Positions 24,119-34,292 of a stretch of DNA of 64,000 nucleotides are shown piece after piece. The stretch lies in assembly GCA_030272155.1 (NCBI GenBank), contig CP126200.1, forward strand, positions 2,728,001-2,792,000, in the 5' to 3' direction. Position numbers and translations under genes: made by a program. Each line of letters starts with the position of its first letter. Within the stretch, counting starts at the first letter, position 1. A model generated the notes under the pieces. That model was not told where the DNA came from. It ran no database searches and saw only the letters and a program-made list of their open reading frames with translations. Source of the stretch: Tetradesmus obliquus. Its lineage: Eukaryota > Chlorophyta > Chlorophyceae > Sphaeropleales > Scenedesmaceae.

Positions 24119-26644
24119 ATGACTACGATGTCTCAGCTGTTCTGGCCAGCTTTGGTGGCCTGCCTCGCCCTGCTGTCAACAGCAAGTGCGGGCCAACCGC
24201 CCTATGCAGCAGCAGCTCCCAACATCAAAATCAGCTCGCAGGACAGGCTGTACCTTAGTGCACAGTCCTCGAACGCAATTAGCGTGATAGATCCCTCGAC
24301 AAACACGCTTTTGGGCGTGATAAAGCTGGGAGGAAAGCTGCAGGAAACGCTTGCTGCTGTGTACAGAGGGCAGTCCCTGATCCATGGCATGGGCTTCTCT
24401 CCAGACGGAAAGATGCTTGCTGCTGTTGCTGTGGCCAGTAACGCAGTCATTTTTGTTAACACAGCCAATAACAGCGTGCAGCATGTGGAGTATGTTGGAA
24501 GGGCGCCCCATGAAGTGATGTGGACGCCAAACGGCAGGTGAGATGAGAGCTTGCTTGCAAGCAGTTGCGCAGCTGTGTTTGCAGAACGCATACCCACGTG
24601 ACGTTGCCAGTTGAAAGAACTGTCATCAAGGCAGCAGCAGCTACAGCCAGGAGAGCTACAGCATGCATTGGCAATCTGCAGCAGCAAGGGCAGTATCTGC
24701 TCAAGCCCTGCCAGTCACTGGGCAGATGATGCTTGTGTGCCTGCCTGCGCAGTGTGCACGCCTGCAGGTAGAAGTGCTTTCGAAATTACTGGAATGACTG
24801 TTTTGCAGCAGTAACAGCCCCTCTGTTCAAGCAGCCACATAGCGCCACCGCCCACTGTCCTGCATGCCTTGCTGCCAACCTGTCAAGCGCTGACATGCGG
24901 TGTCAATGCATCTGTGTTGCAGGGAGGTGTGGGTGGCGGTGCGTGGAGAGGACTATCTCCAGGTGCTGGATGGTGCCACATACAAACCGACACGCCGCAT
25001 TCAGGTGAGGGAAGCAGCACACCCACCCATGCCCTGCAGCAGCTGGTGCAGAGTGGGTGTGGTATGAAGCGGTAGGCGTGCGCCTTGCGCAATGCACACT
25101 GCGCTTTATAACATGACCGCGCCCTTTTGCTGGGTGCCACATACATAGGCAGACCAGCATGAAATGTACCAGTGCAGTGCTCCCAGCACAGCAAGCTACA
25201 CGACCTCTGGTAGATAGTGTCCTGACTGGCTGCTGCTGCTGCTGCTTTTTTCTGTATCTCACAACCATCTATTTGTAGGTGCCCAATGGTCCTGGTATGA
25301 CCATCTTCTCCCCTGATGGCAAGTACGCATACGTGTGCTCCACATTCACCCCAGAAACCGTTGTGATTGACACAGCCTCTTATGAAGTTGTGAAGCGCAT
25401 CAAGCAGGCGTCCACATTCTGCCCCAACATAGCAGCAACCCCTGATGGCTCCCAGGTGGGTTTGCCTTCCATTTCTCCTGAGTGCAGTCGGTCAAACTGC
25501 TGTTGAGCATGCTGCTTCAGCGGCAGTCATTCTGTCTCCTGATGACTGCATTGCTGCTGCTGCTTGACATTTTGGAATGGTACTCGAGACCATCATCAGA
25601 AGCGCCATGTTTGTACTGGAGGTGTCGCATAATCTCTTGTACAGAAGAGCTAGCTGCGGCTCGTCGGCTGCAACAGCAATGCAGTAGCAGTGCCCCAACA
25701 TCGAACTGCATGGCTAAGAAACACATTAACAATATCAAACTATTCAGCAGTGCGATTCTTGCTGTGTGCAGGTCTGGTTCACTCTCAAGGACAGCGGCAA
25801 GGTCCAGGTGTTCAGCGCCCAGCCGCCTTTCAACTCTATTGCAGTGCTGGAGACTGGCGCCATCACCAACCACGTGAACTTTGCCCTAACTCCAAAGGGC
25901 CAGTTTGCATACGTGACAATTGGAGGCCTGCGGCAGGTCAAGGTGTTCACTACAGGCCCGCAGCCAAAGCTTGTTGCAACAATTGACACCGGAGACAACC
26001 CCCACGGGCTGTGGCCAAGCGGCGATGGCTCCCGCATGTACGTTGGTCTGCAGCTCAGCAATGCGGTTGCTGTGATTGACACCGCAAGCAACCGGGTGCT
26101 GTCAACAGTTGATGTCGGCGCGCAGGCACCCATGGCTTTGATGTACGTGCCTCGCGCGGTACCTGACAGCAGCAGCAGCAGCAGCAGCGCAACTGCAAAC
26201 TTGGTACCTGCTGAGGAGGCACGCAAGGCTGCCAGTGCACTGCATTTCGGGCTGGTAGCAACTGCCAGTGGTAAGGTCAGCAGCAGCAGCAGCAAGGCGC
26301 CTGAGAAGCAGGCAGTGCTGAGCTCAGTGGCTGTCAACAGTCAAGGGCCCTTTTCTGACTCTCTGGAGGCTGCCTTTTCAGGCTTGAAGCCGGGCCAGCA
26401 GTACGTGCTAGCTTTGGCAAAGAAGAAGGATGGGTCGGGTGATGTAGAGCCTCTTGCTTCTTTTACAGCTGGTCCAGATGGGGCAGCGGGTGCTGCTGTG
26501 CTAGGGCCCTTTCGGGGGATGCTGCTAGGTGGTCAGAAGGACAGTGCTGCTGGCAAGAAGCAGGCAAGGTACTTGACAGTTGCGCTGCTGAGTGGCTCAG
26601 GGGATGCTATGAAGGTCGGGTCGCCTGTGCAGGTGCAGCAGTAA
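24119..26644 (+). CDS. Secreted YVTN-type beta-propeller protein (516 aa)
   Basis: Exons: 24119-24537, 24923-25004, 25279-25455, 25772-26644, all in phase. The N-terminus is a signal peptide (LFWPALVACLALLSTASA, residues about 7-24). Blade motifs repeat through the protein: SNAISVIDPSTNTLLGVIKL, GMGFSPDGKMLAAV, MTIFSPDGKYAYVCSTF, VVIDTASYEVVKRI, FALTPKGQFAYVTIGGL and AVAVIDTASNRVLSTVDV. This is the YVTN/lactonase-like seven-bladed propeller seen in surface and cell-wall proteins. A Ser-rich linker (residues about 360-410) leads to a C-terminal part (SLEAAFSGLKPGQQYVLALA) that looks like a small beta domain of unknown role. Binding or enzymatic activity cannot be told from sequence. Confidence 0.85.
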
Positions 26645-27455
26645 TGCATGTGCATGTGGTGCATACAGCACAACATGCAAGCATGATAACGCATGTGGGG
26701 CATACAGCATGTCATGCGAGCGGTGGCAGAAAAGTGGCACACGATTCTGGTGATAAACCCTACAAGTCTTGCCTGCATAAGTCAGTTCCAATAAAGGCAT
26801 GGTTTGTGCTGCTTCTACTTTTGGCGAGGCAGTATGTGCCTGTTCTGATTGTTGGCTGTACTGGCCTAAGGGTGGCTGGCAGCCCTTGACTTATGCCGAG
26901 GTTTTTACCTATTTACAAAACAGTTGTTGACGCCAACGATGATCATGATGGCTGCTATTCTAGGTTATTTGTTGCTGTAGACGGGGGCTGGCTGTCCCTG
27001 CAATTCCCATGTGGCACACACCACACTCTGTGTTGTATGCTTTTACTCTAGGGGTTTTTCTGATAGTGCTGGGGTGATGCATTAGTGTGGGTTTTTGAAT
27101 CATCGGCTGTGGCTACAATGCTGTGGGCATCTGAGATGTTTGTGTGGGCAAGCCCTATTTTTGGGCAAGTCCGTGCATAAAGATTCCGATTGTTCTTTGA
27201 TGATTTATCACAGCTGTGCACAGGGCCTGCCTAGCAGCAGGAACTGGGTGCTCTTCAGTGGCTGTATGTGTTCAAGATCTTGGCAGTTGACACAGTCGCT
27301 GCTAGTATGGTGCTAGTACGCAGCAGAGCCGTTACTTCTGCAGTGCTTTGTAAGGAGTGGAGGACTGCAGCAGTTCAAATTGGTGGACACCTGTCTTTAG
27401 TTGTTGTTTACACTCTTACTTTCTGATGCCGGACCGTCTGTTCGCCCTGTTAGGG

Positions 27456-27497
27456 GCTCGTACCGTCTCAGATGGTGCCAGGATACACATGTAACTA
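27456..27497 (+). repeat. Dispersed repeat, second copy in glycosidase-like gene intron
   Basis: About 85% identical by eye to 21401-21441, sharing agatggtgccagga and acatgtaacta. Probably a fragment of a dispersed element. Confidence 0.55.
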
Positions 27498-28216
27498 CTG
27501 CTACAAAGAAAGAGAGTCTCTCATATCAGCCTGGTCACCAGGTTCCAGGCACCAGGTGGTTCCTGCTGCATGACACCGTGTCATGCTGAGACAGCGGCTT
27601 CAACAACAACTTGTTCTCGGTTCCTGTCAACAGGCAGGCCACCAGCCAGCTGTTCTGCATTGTGCTTGTAATTTATGACCTGCATGCACGTTGAAACCCT
27701 TTTACACTGCAGGCAGGTCTGTGTGGGAACAGCAGGTGTGTGTGCACCTGTTTGTACAGCACCACGTGGGACACAGTTCGTGAACCCGGTCGGGTGCCAC
27801 CCAACACTACAACAACATGTGCCACGGCTACGCCTGATCACAAATTTCTTTTACAGGGTTCAACGCTGGTTACAATTGGTGGTGGCTCATCAGAGGCCAC
27901 GCCGGGAAGCTGCACCCGCCCGCACATCTATTTGGTCGCGGCGAACTCGCAGCTCCTGGTTTTTTGACTCCGGTGAGCAAACCGTGGTGGGTGATATAGC
28001 TTTTGAAACCTTTTTTGAGCAGCACAAGACGCGCTCACTTGCTGTGGTGAGGTGCAAGCTAGGCAGGTCCCACCGATAGTGGCCCAAACTGATGTAGGCA
28101 ACCAGCTGGCTTTTCTATGTATTTGAATCGCTGAATAGTATGCAATTACCATGCAAGTACTCCTCTACTCGATGTGGCAGCGTGCACGACGCACTGCTGC
28201 TCTGTCTGCTCCTGAT

Positions 28217-28233
28217 CGCAACACTGCAGGTGA

Positions 28234-28323
<90 letters not shown>

Positions 28324-28362
28324 GCTGCTGAACACAACACTGCAAGTGACCTGCAGCACTGC

Positions 28363-28394
<32 letters not shown>

Positions 28395-28440
28395 AATACA
28401 ACACTGCAGGTGACCTGCAGCACTGCTCAGCAGTACCAGC
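28217..28440 (+). repeat. CTG expansion flanked by three caacactgcaggtgacctg units
   Basis: A nearly pure (CTG)n of about 25 units plus 6 more after one TAC interruption (28235-28330). The 20-bp motif acaacactgca(a/g)gtgacctg occurs before it (28217), after it (28332) and again at 28398, each followed by CTG triplets. It lies immediately upstream of the start codon at 28442. Confidence 0.9.
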
Positions 28441-28441
28441 C

Positions 28442-30096
28442 ATGGTGCAGCTCAGCAAGTTTGCCCCGCCTGGAGCTCTGCGGATGCTGCTGCTGCTGCT
28501 GGCTCATTGTGAGTGCGAATTCTGTCAGAGCAAGCAGCAGCTGCCTGGCCCGCAACCTGTTTCAGCACAGCAAATATAGACCCTCAGGGTTATGTGTAAC
28601 TTCAAGTTGCGCATCTGTTGCAGCAGCCGTGGTGACCTGGACAGACACCAATGATGCATGCCTCATAGTTGTGACTGATGCACAGATTCGCAGCAGCAGA
28701 CCACAACAAACCCTCCATGCGACAGCTATTCATTCAAGACGCGCAGAGACATGGTGAGTGCACTCTGATCAGCTAGCGTAAAGTTTTCGCATGCATGGAA
28801 ACATTTCTGTCGCGATCGTGTCTCTGTGGTACAGTAATAGTGAAGCAAGCGTGCAACTGTTTATGATGCCTTGTCTGTGTGTTGCAGGTATCATCGCTGT
28901 TGCGGGAAGTGCAACAGCAGCAACAGCCCAAGCCAACACCAGACAGCTGCTTCAGCTGCAAGAAGATGGTGCGGCACCCAAGTGCCTAGGCTTTGCTTCG
29001 AAAACATGCTGCTGTGCTTTTCGTGCTCAACAACAGATAATGAGCCTGGCTTGTTGCAAGCAATTGCCGCGACATATGAAGTAGCCATCCGCTGTGGGTG
29101 TGAACTCTTCAGTTCCACATGTCCACATGTGCAGAAGACTGCTCAAATAGGCAGCCTGCTGTGTTGTGCCTATGCGTGGTGTTGCGGCGCATTGAGGGCT
29201 CTCAGCGCTGCAGCTGCTGATCATAAATGTGCTATCAATCTCAGACTTTGCCATGCAGTATTTACGGCTGAAAGCTGGCAAGCTGGCAATGCTTGCTGCA
29301 GGACTGGTGCAATCTGCTGACATCATGATGCTGTCATGTTCAACAGTTGGCCGCTCATATGATCACCATGTGAAGCTTCTGTAGGGTGTGCTCATGCATG
29401 TGTTGCTTGCTGCCGCTGCTCTGTTTTTGCAGCTGCCGTAGGTGCAAAAGTAGCCGCCGCCTTTTGCAGGAGCCCGCAGATCAAGAAGCTGCGCTGCGGA
29501 TGGGCCACCGTTGAGGAGCAGTACGCAACTACCACAGGGTGTGGATTCTGCGGCACTTTCTGGGGCCCTCGGATTGAGCAGTCAGACCTGCCCTTCATGC
29601 TTGATGCTGATAGTGGAGGAGGCTCGTGGTCTGTCTCCCCCAACATTGTGTCACTGGCTTGCCGCCCTGGGACCTTGGTTACAAGAGTGGTGTACAAGCT
29701 GCTCGCTGCGCCACCTGGGGGCTTCAATGCTATGTGCTCTACACCGGCATGGGGATGGGTCAACCCATTCCTGGGTCGAAGCAAGGCAGTTTTGTGTCGC
29801 CAGTGCGGCGCTGTGATCTGCAGCTGCCAGCTTACAACAAAGCAGCTGCGAGTGGTCAAACCTCAAAGAGCGAGATTGATGCTGCTCTGCGGTCAAAGGA
29901 GGTCAACTGCCAAGGGTTGCGAGACTTTGGTCAGCTAAAGCCAGGGCAGTGGTACAGCGATACCGTTACTTTTGACTTCAGTGGCTGCAGTGGTGTCATT
30001 AAACCCAATGCTGAGTACTGGCCAACCTATCCAATTCTTATACGCAACAAGGGCAAAGTCTTGGTGGCAAAGTTTGAGGTGCAGGAGCTGTGGTAG
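28442..30096 (+). pseudogene. Secreted Cys-containing protein, paralogue 1, frameshifted
   Basis: Modelled exons: 28442-28508, 28888-28968, 29433-30096; junction phases match those of the intact paralogue at 31371-32979. The signal peptide is split over exons 1 and 2 (APPGALRMLLLLLAHCIIAV, then ATAQANTRQLLQLQ). Exon 3 reads IKKLRCGWATVEEQYATTTG in one frame up to about 29715. The rest (PIPGSKQGSFVSPVRRCDLQ to VLVAKFEVQELW, stop at 30096) is in another frame from about 29750 on. The two frames can be joined only by an indel, since no intron fits. This is either a young pseudogene or an assembly error. The family is not recognised. Confidence 0.6.
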
Positions 30097-31370
30097 CAGC
30101 AGGCACCATGTTTGACAGTTTCATCAGATGCCTGCACACATTGTCTTTGGTCCGCGCATGTGAGAGCATTCGAATCAGATGCCTTGACTAAGAGATCTGT
30201 ACTCACCATCTGGTACCGTATCACTCAAGGCATTTCATGGGGCCATCGACTCCAAGACTTGAACGGCGTTGAGTGTTGTTGTGGTCAAAGTAATGTATCA
30301 GCCGCTGCTGGTGTTGCAGTGGCACTGCAGTCAAAGTGGTTGAGGCTGTAGCTAGGGGAGCCTCAATTGTTCAACTGTGCAATACACAATGTGCATGCCT
30401 ATGCAAACCTTTTTCTTATGTGTCATTTTGCTTGCTCACCGAGCTTGAGCGCTGCTAGCACTGCGCAGCTCTGCATGCTGGCAACGTTGCTGTTAACAGC
30501 AGCGCTGCATGCTGGCATGCGCATGTTGCCACAGCACTCGACTGCTGAGACAGCCTAGGGGACAGAATGTGTCTATTATTTGTTATAGGCTTGCTATGAC
30601 AGTGTTGATGTGCAGAAGTAGGCTGTCACAGTGTGTTGACAGGGTGCTACAGCAGTACACTGCACAGTAAGTGTCCACATGGGCACTGCACAGTAGGTGC
30701 CGGTGCCTGGCTGCTCAGCCTGACCTGTGTAGCTGTATACACATGCAAGTGATTTGAGTGCTAAAATCAAAGCTGAAGAGCGCATCAAAGTTGAAGCTGT
30801 GGTTGCACGGCAGCTGCCGGGCAGGTCACCGACCAGCTGCCGGGGCAGGTGACTGTGGGACACAGGGTGGGTGCTGCACAACATAACAGTGACATGCGCT
30901 ATAGCTATGCTTTTTAAAATGAGTTGGCTACAAGCTTGTTAAGCCACCTTTCTGACGTGTCAGTTGTCAAGTTCTGCAAGTGGGGAGCAGCGCCCGTTCG
31001 CACGTCTCTTTCTCCGTGGCTGCAACCTAGCTACTTCTGGTGCTTTGAAAGCTGCGATCGAAGCGAGTTGGGTACTAAACGGAGTTTCGGCAGCGATAAG
31101 AAGCGTCCACGTGCTGCCTTTTGTGTGCAAGCCAGGCAGGTCCCACCAGTGACCACCAGAGCTGCCCTGCACTGGTGCAGCCAACCAGCTGGCTGGCTGT
31201 TCTGTGTCGTCTGACTGCTACATCATGCGTGCTGTGACTTCTGGAACGCGACGCAGGAGCGCGAGACACGAACTGCTGTGCCGAAGATCTGCTGCTCACT
31301 CAGCACCTCCGGAGGCTCTGGATCCAGAGCAGTACGACTCGTACTACGTTCGGGCCGAACAGTACAAGCC
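30097..31370. other. Intergenic 1.27 kb between tandem paralogues
   Basis: No gene seen. Small direct repeats are present: actgcacagta(a/g)gtg (about 30658 and 30688) and cagctgccggg-caggt (about 30809 and 30835). The last 250 bp resemble the region upstream of paralogue 1. Confidence 0.4.
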
Positions 31371-32979
31371 ATGGCACAGCTCGGCACTTATGCCCAGCCA
31401 GGGAAGCTGCAAACTCTCCTGCTGCTGCTGGCTCTATGTGAGTGCAAGTTCTGTCAGCATTACTAGCAGCTGCTGAACATCACTGTCAGCAGTAGCAAAC
31501 ATTGCGTACCGTAGATGCAGCTCTGTTGCATGTTGCAGCAGCATTGGAGTGATTTTGACAACTACCAATCAGGCGATGCGGCATGCATGCCTCATGTTTG
31601 CTGCACTAAGATCATAACACAACGGTGCATGCAGTAGGTTTACAAGTACAACACAAAGCTCAAAGGATCGACTTTCAGAGGTGCTTGCGTCACTGACGTC
31701 ATGTGCGGAGAGTCAAGGTAAATATAGTCCCTTAATCTGCATCATCATGACACCAGTTACCGAGTGCAAGCGATCATAGTGTGTCTGTGATGATGATTCA
31801 ATGATATTGTGCTACTGTACGTGCTTCCTTCTGTCTACAGGCCTTTGTGCTGCTTTGAGGGGTGCAACAGCAGCAACTGCGCAAGCAAACAACAGGAGGC
31901 TGCTTCAGGAACAAGGTATGACACCCAACATTCCTTTGTTTGAAAGTGTTGTTCTGCATAACCTGCAGACTCAACAGCACATGAATGATGTCAAGATCAT
32001 CCTTGCTTGCAACAATTTTGTTGTTATTGTTGTGTATGAGCAGTCCCTGCACATGGTGAACATTGTGCAGGTGTCTGCGTCAGCTGTGCTCTGCTGTGTA
32101 CACACGGTATCTAACGTAAGCATGCACAGCTTGCACAGGTTGCTGTGGTGTCCCAATGCAGAACAGTATCAAACCCCTGACACGGAAAGCTGTCTGCAGC
32201 AGAGCCAGCTGCATAATGTTTACAATGCAGTTGCCACCTTCGAACTGTGCAGTTGGCAGCTGCTTTGGACACATGCGTATGACGCGTGGCAACCAACTGA
32301 GCACGCCATGCTGGATGTTGCCAGCACCCGCATGTAACCACCACTCGGAGTGATCAAGAAGCTGCGCTGCGGCTGGGCGACCCAAGAAGAGCAGAGCGCA
32401 ACCATCAGCAACAGTGCGTGCCCATTTTGCGGCACAATCTGGGGCGGAGAAATCGAACAGTCGAAGCTGCCCTACACATTTGAGGCGTTTAGTGGCTCAT
32501 ACTACAGGTCTCCTCGTATTGTGTCACTGGCATGTCGCCCAGGTACACTGGTCACGAGGGTGGTGTACAAAATGCTGACTGTGCCAAAAGATGGGTACGA
32601 TGGCCCAATCCTGGGTACACATGGATTGGGTGATGCAATCCCAGGGAAGAATGGCACATACACGTTCACATATGTGTCACCAGTGCGGCGCTGCGACCTG
32701 CAGCTGCCAACCCACGACACGAAAGCTGCAAAAGGTCAAACCTCAAAGAGCGAGGCGGATGCTGCTCTGCGGTCAAAGGAGGTCAACTGCCAAGGGTCGG
32801 AAGATTTTGGTCAACTCAAGCCAGGGCGGTGGTACAGCGACACTCTTACGTTTGACTTCAGTGGTTGCAGCCGTGTTACCAAGTCCAAAGCACAGTACTG
32901 GCCAATTATGCCGTATGTTGTGCGCAACCCTGGACCTTCCTTCCTGCTGGCAAAGTTTGAGGTGAAGGAGCTGTGGTAG
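31371..32979 (+). CDS. Secreted Cys-containing protein, paralogue 2 (256 aa)
   Basis: Exons 31371-31437, 31841-31915 and 32351-32979, all phase 1, giving 256 aa. The start lies in the context agtacaagccATGG, shared with paralogue 1. The signal peptide (TLLLLLALCLCAALRGATA) is followed by ATAQANNRRLLQEQ, a sequence type common just after signal cleavage in algal secreted proteins. The mature domain has five visible Cys (LRCGWATQEEQ, ACPFCGTIWG, SLACRPGTLVTRVVYKML, SPVRRCDLQL, VNCQG, DFSGCS) and ends LLAKFEVKELW. I do not recognise the family; it has no transmembrane segment and is probably extracellular or in the wall. The acceptor before exon 3 (ctcggag) is weak; it was chosen because it restores the phase and the alignment with paralogue 1. 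Confidence 0.65.
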
Positions 32980-34292
32980 ATGCTGTGGTAGATGCTGAGC
33001 ACGTCCTGACTGACTGATGCGATCCACTTGAGCAGCAACAGCCTTGAACAGAATGTGTGCGCAAGTACAATGGTAGCAACTATGCATGGCGCCTGCCCAG
33101 CAGCAGCAGCAGCAGCAGCAGCAGTTGAGTGGTGTGTGGCCATGTAGCTTGGCAGCTAGTGACAGTATAAAGCATTGTATGCACAGCATCAGCATTAGCA
33201 GCCGAGTTGTGCTGGGATGTAGAGAGGTGGGCCGAAACATGTTATCTCGTTGGAAGTCACATTGTCGTGCACTCTGTCTGGCATCAGGGCCTTGGAGTGA
33301 TGACCTGCAGCCTGCTGAGCGCTGGTAGTTACTAGTTACTCTTGAAGTCCTACGCGTCAGAAGCAGGCAAGCCTGCTTGAGCCTATGCTCTTCTGTCCGT
33401 GAATTAGAGAAGGACAAGGACAGGCCTGGTATGGGCGCTGAGCACTGATGGGAATGAGGCGCTTGCCGCACATGCTGATGCCAGGTAGTACCCTTGATGA
33501 TGATTCCACATTGACTTGCGCTTTTTACGTTGATATGTTTGAGTTTGGAATGGCTGCATGTTACCTTTCCAGGTTTGCTGCTTCTTGCAAGCATGGGTGC
33601 ATGTGACTCGCAGGCTCAAGCAGTGTCAGCAGCAGCTCACTGCCTTTTTGAGTGGACTGTGTGCCAAGCACACTGTAAAGATGGACAGTCTAGCATGAAA
33701 AATGCAAAGCTGCGCACCTTCAAGCATTGCTTACACTGTGCTTATCCTGCTGTACAGCAGCACATGTGGGCTCCGCAGCATAGCGCATGACAACTTTGCA
33801 CAGAATCAACCGTGAGTGAGCAACATTTTGCTTCAGCTGCTCAATCACAATTTGAAAGTGACTGCAGCACGGTGCTGCAGCCACTGCCAGTGCAGCTGCC
33901 GCAGCGGCAGTGTACAGTCACTGAGTGCTCCAGCCCATGGGCCAGCGTAACTCAGCAAAACTCGGATAGGGCCGACTTATGCCACGAATCCATGCTGTCA
34001 GCAGCTCAGAGCTAAAGCTTTAAAGGTCTGCTGCACGTGCATTCACGTGAGAGGGCTGCAGCATGCTGCATTCCTACGGACCTTGGATGACCTTCGATGC
34101 ATTGTAACCTTCTCCTTGCCTGCGGGCGATATCTGTGTCCCCTACACGACCTGAAATTCTTACATATAGCAAATCCCTTTATCATATGCGCGCTGATGCC
34201 CTCTGATTCGTGGCAAGTCATTGCGTTCCAAGCGTTGATCAAGACACGTCAGCTCCTTTTGCTTGCCTAGCACACACTTCCAGCTCTACTCA
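32980..34292. other. Intergenic 1.3 kb
   Basis: No supported gene. A (CAG) run of about eight triplets lies at 33101-33125. Frames open here are short and lack homologous-looking sequence. Confidence 0.4.

Larger units (their letters stand above)
26645..28441. other. Intergenic 1.8 kb with CTG expansion
   Basis: No credible gene. It contains a dispersed 42-bp element (27456-27497), a CTG tract (28235-28330) and a stretch (about 28050-28116) similar to 31128-31205 upstream of the second secreted paralogue, so the duplicated unit includes upstream DNA. Confidence 0.5.

Noticed and set aside
28442-32979. Pherophorin-type wall proteins
   Set aside because: The Cys pattern and the missing Pro-rich rod do not match pherophorins as I know them.
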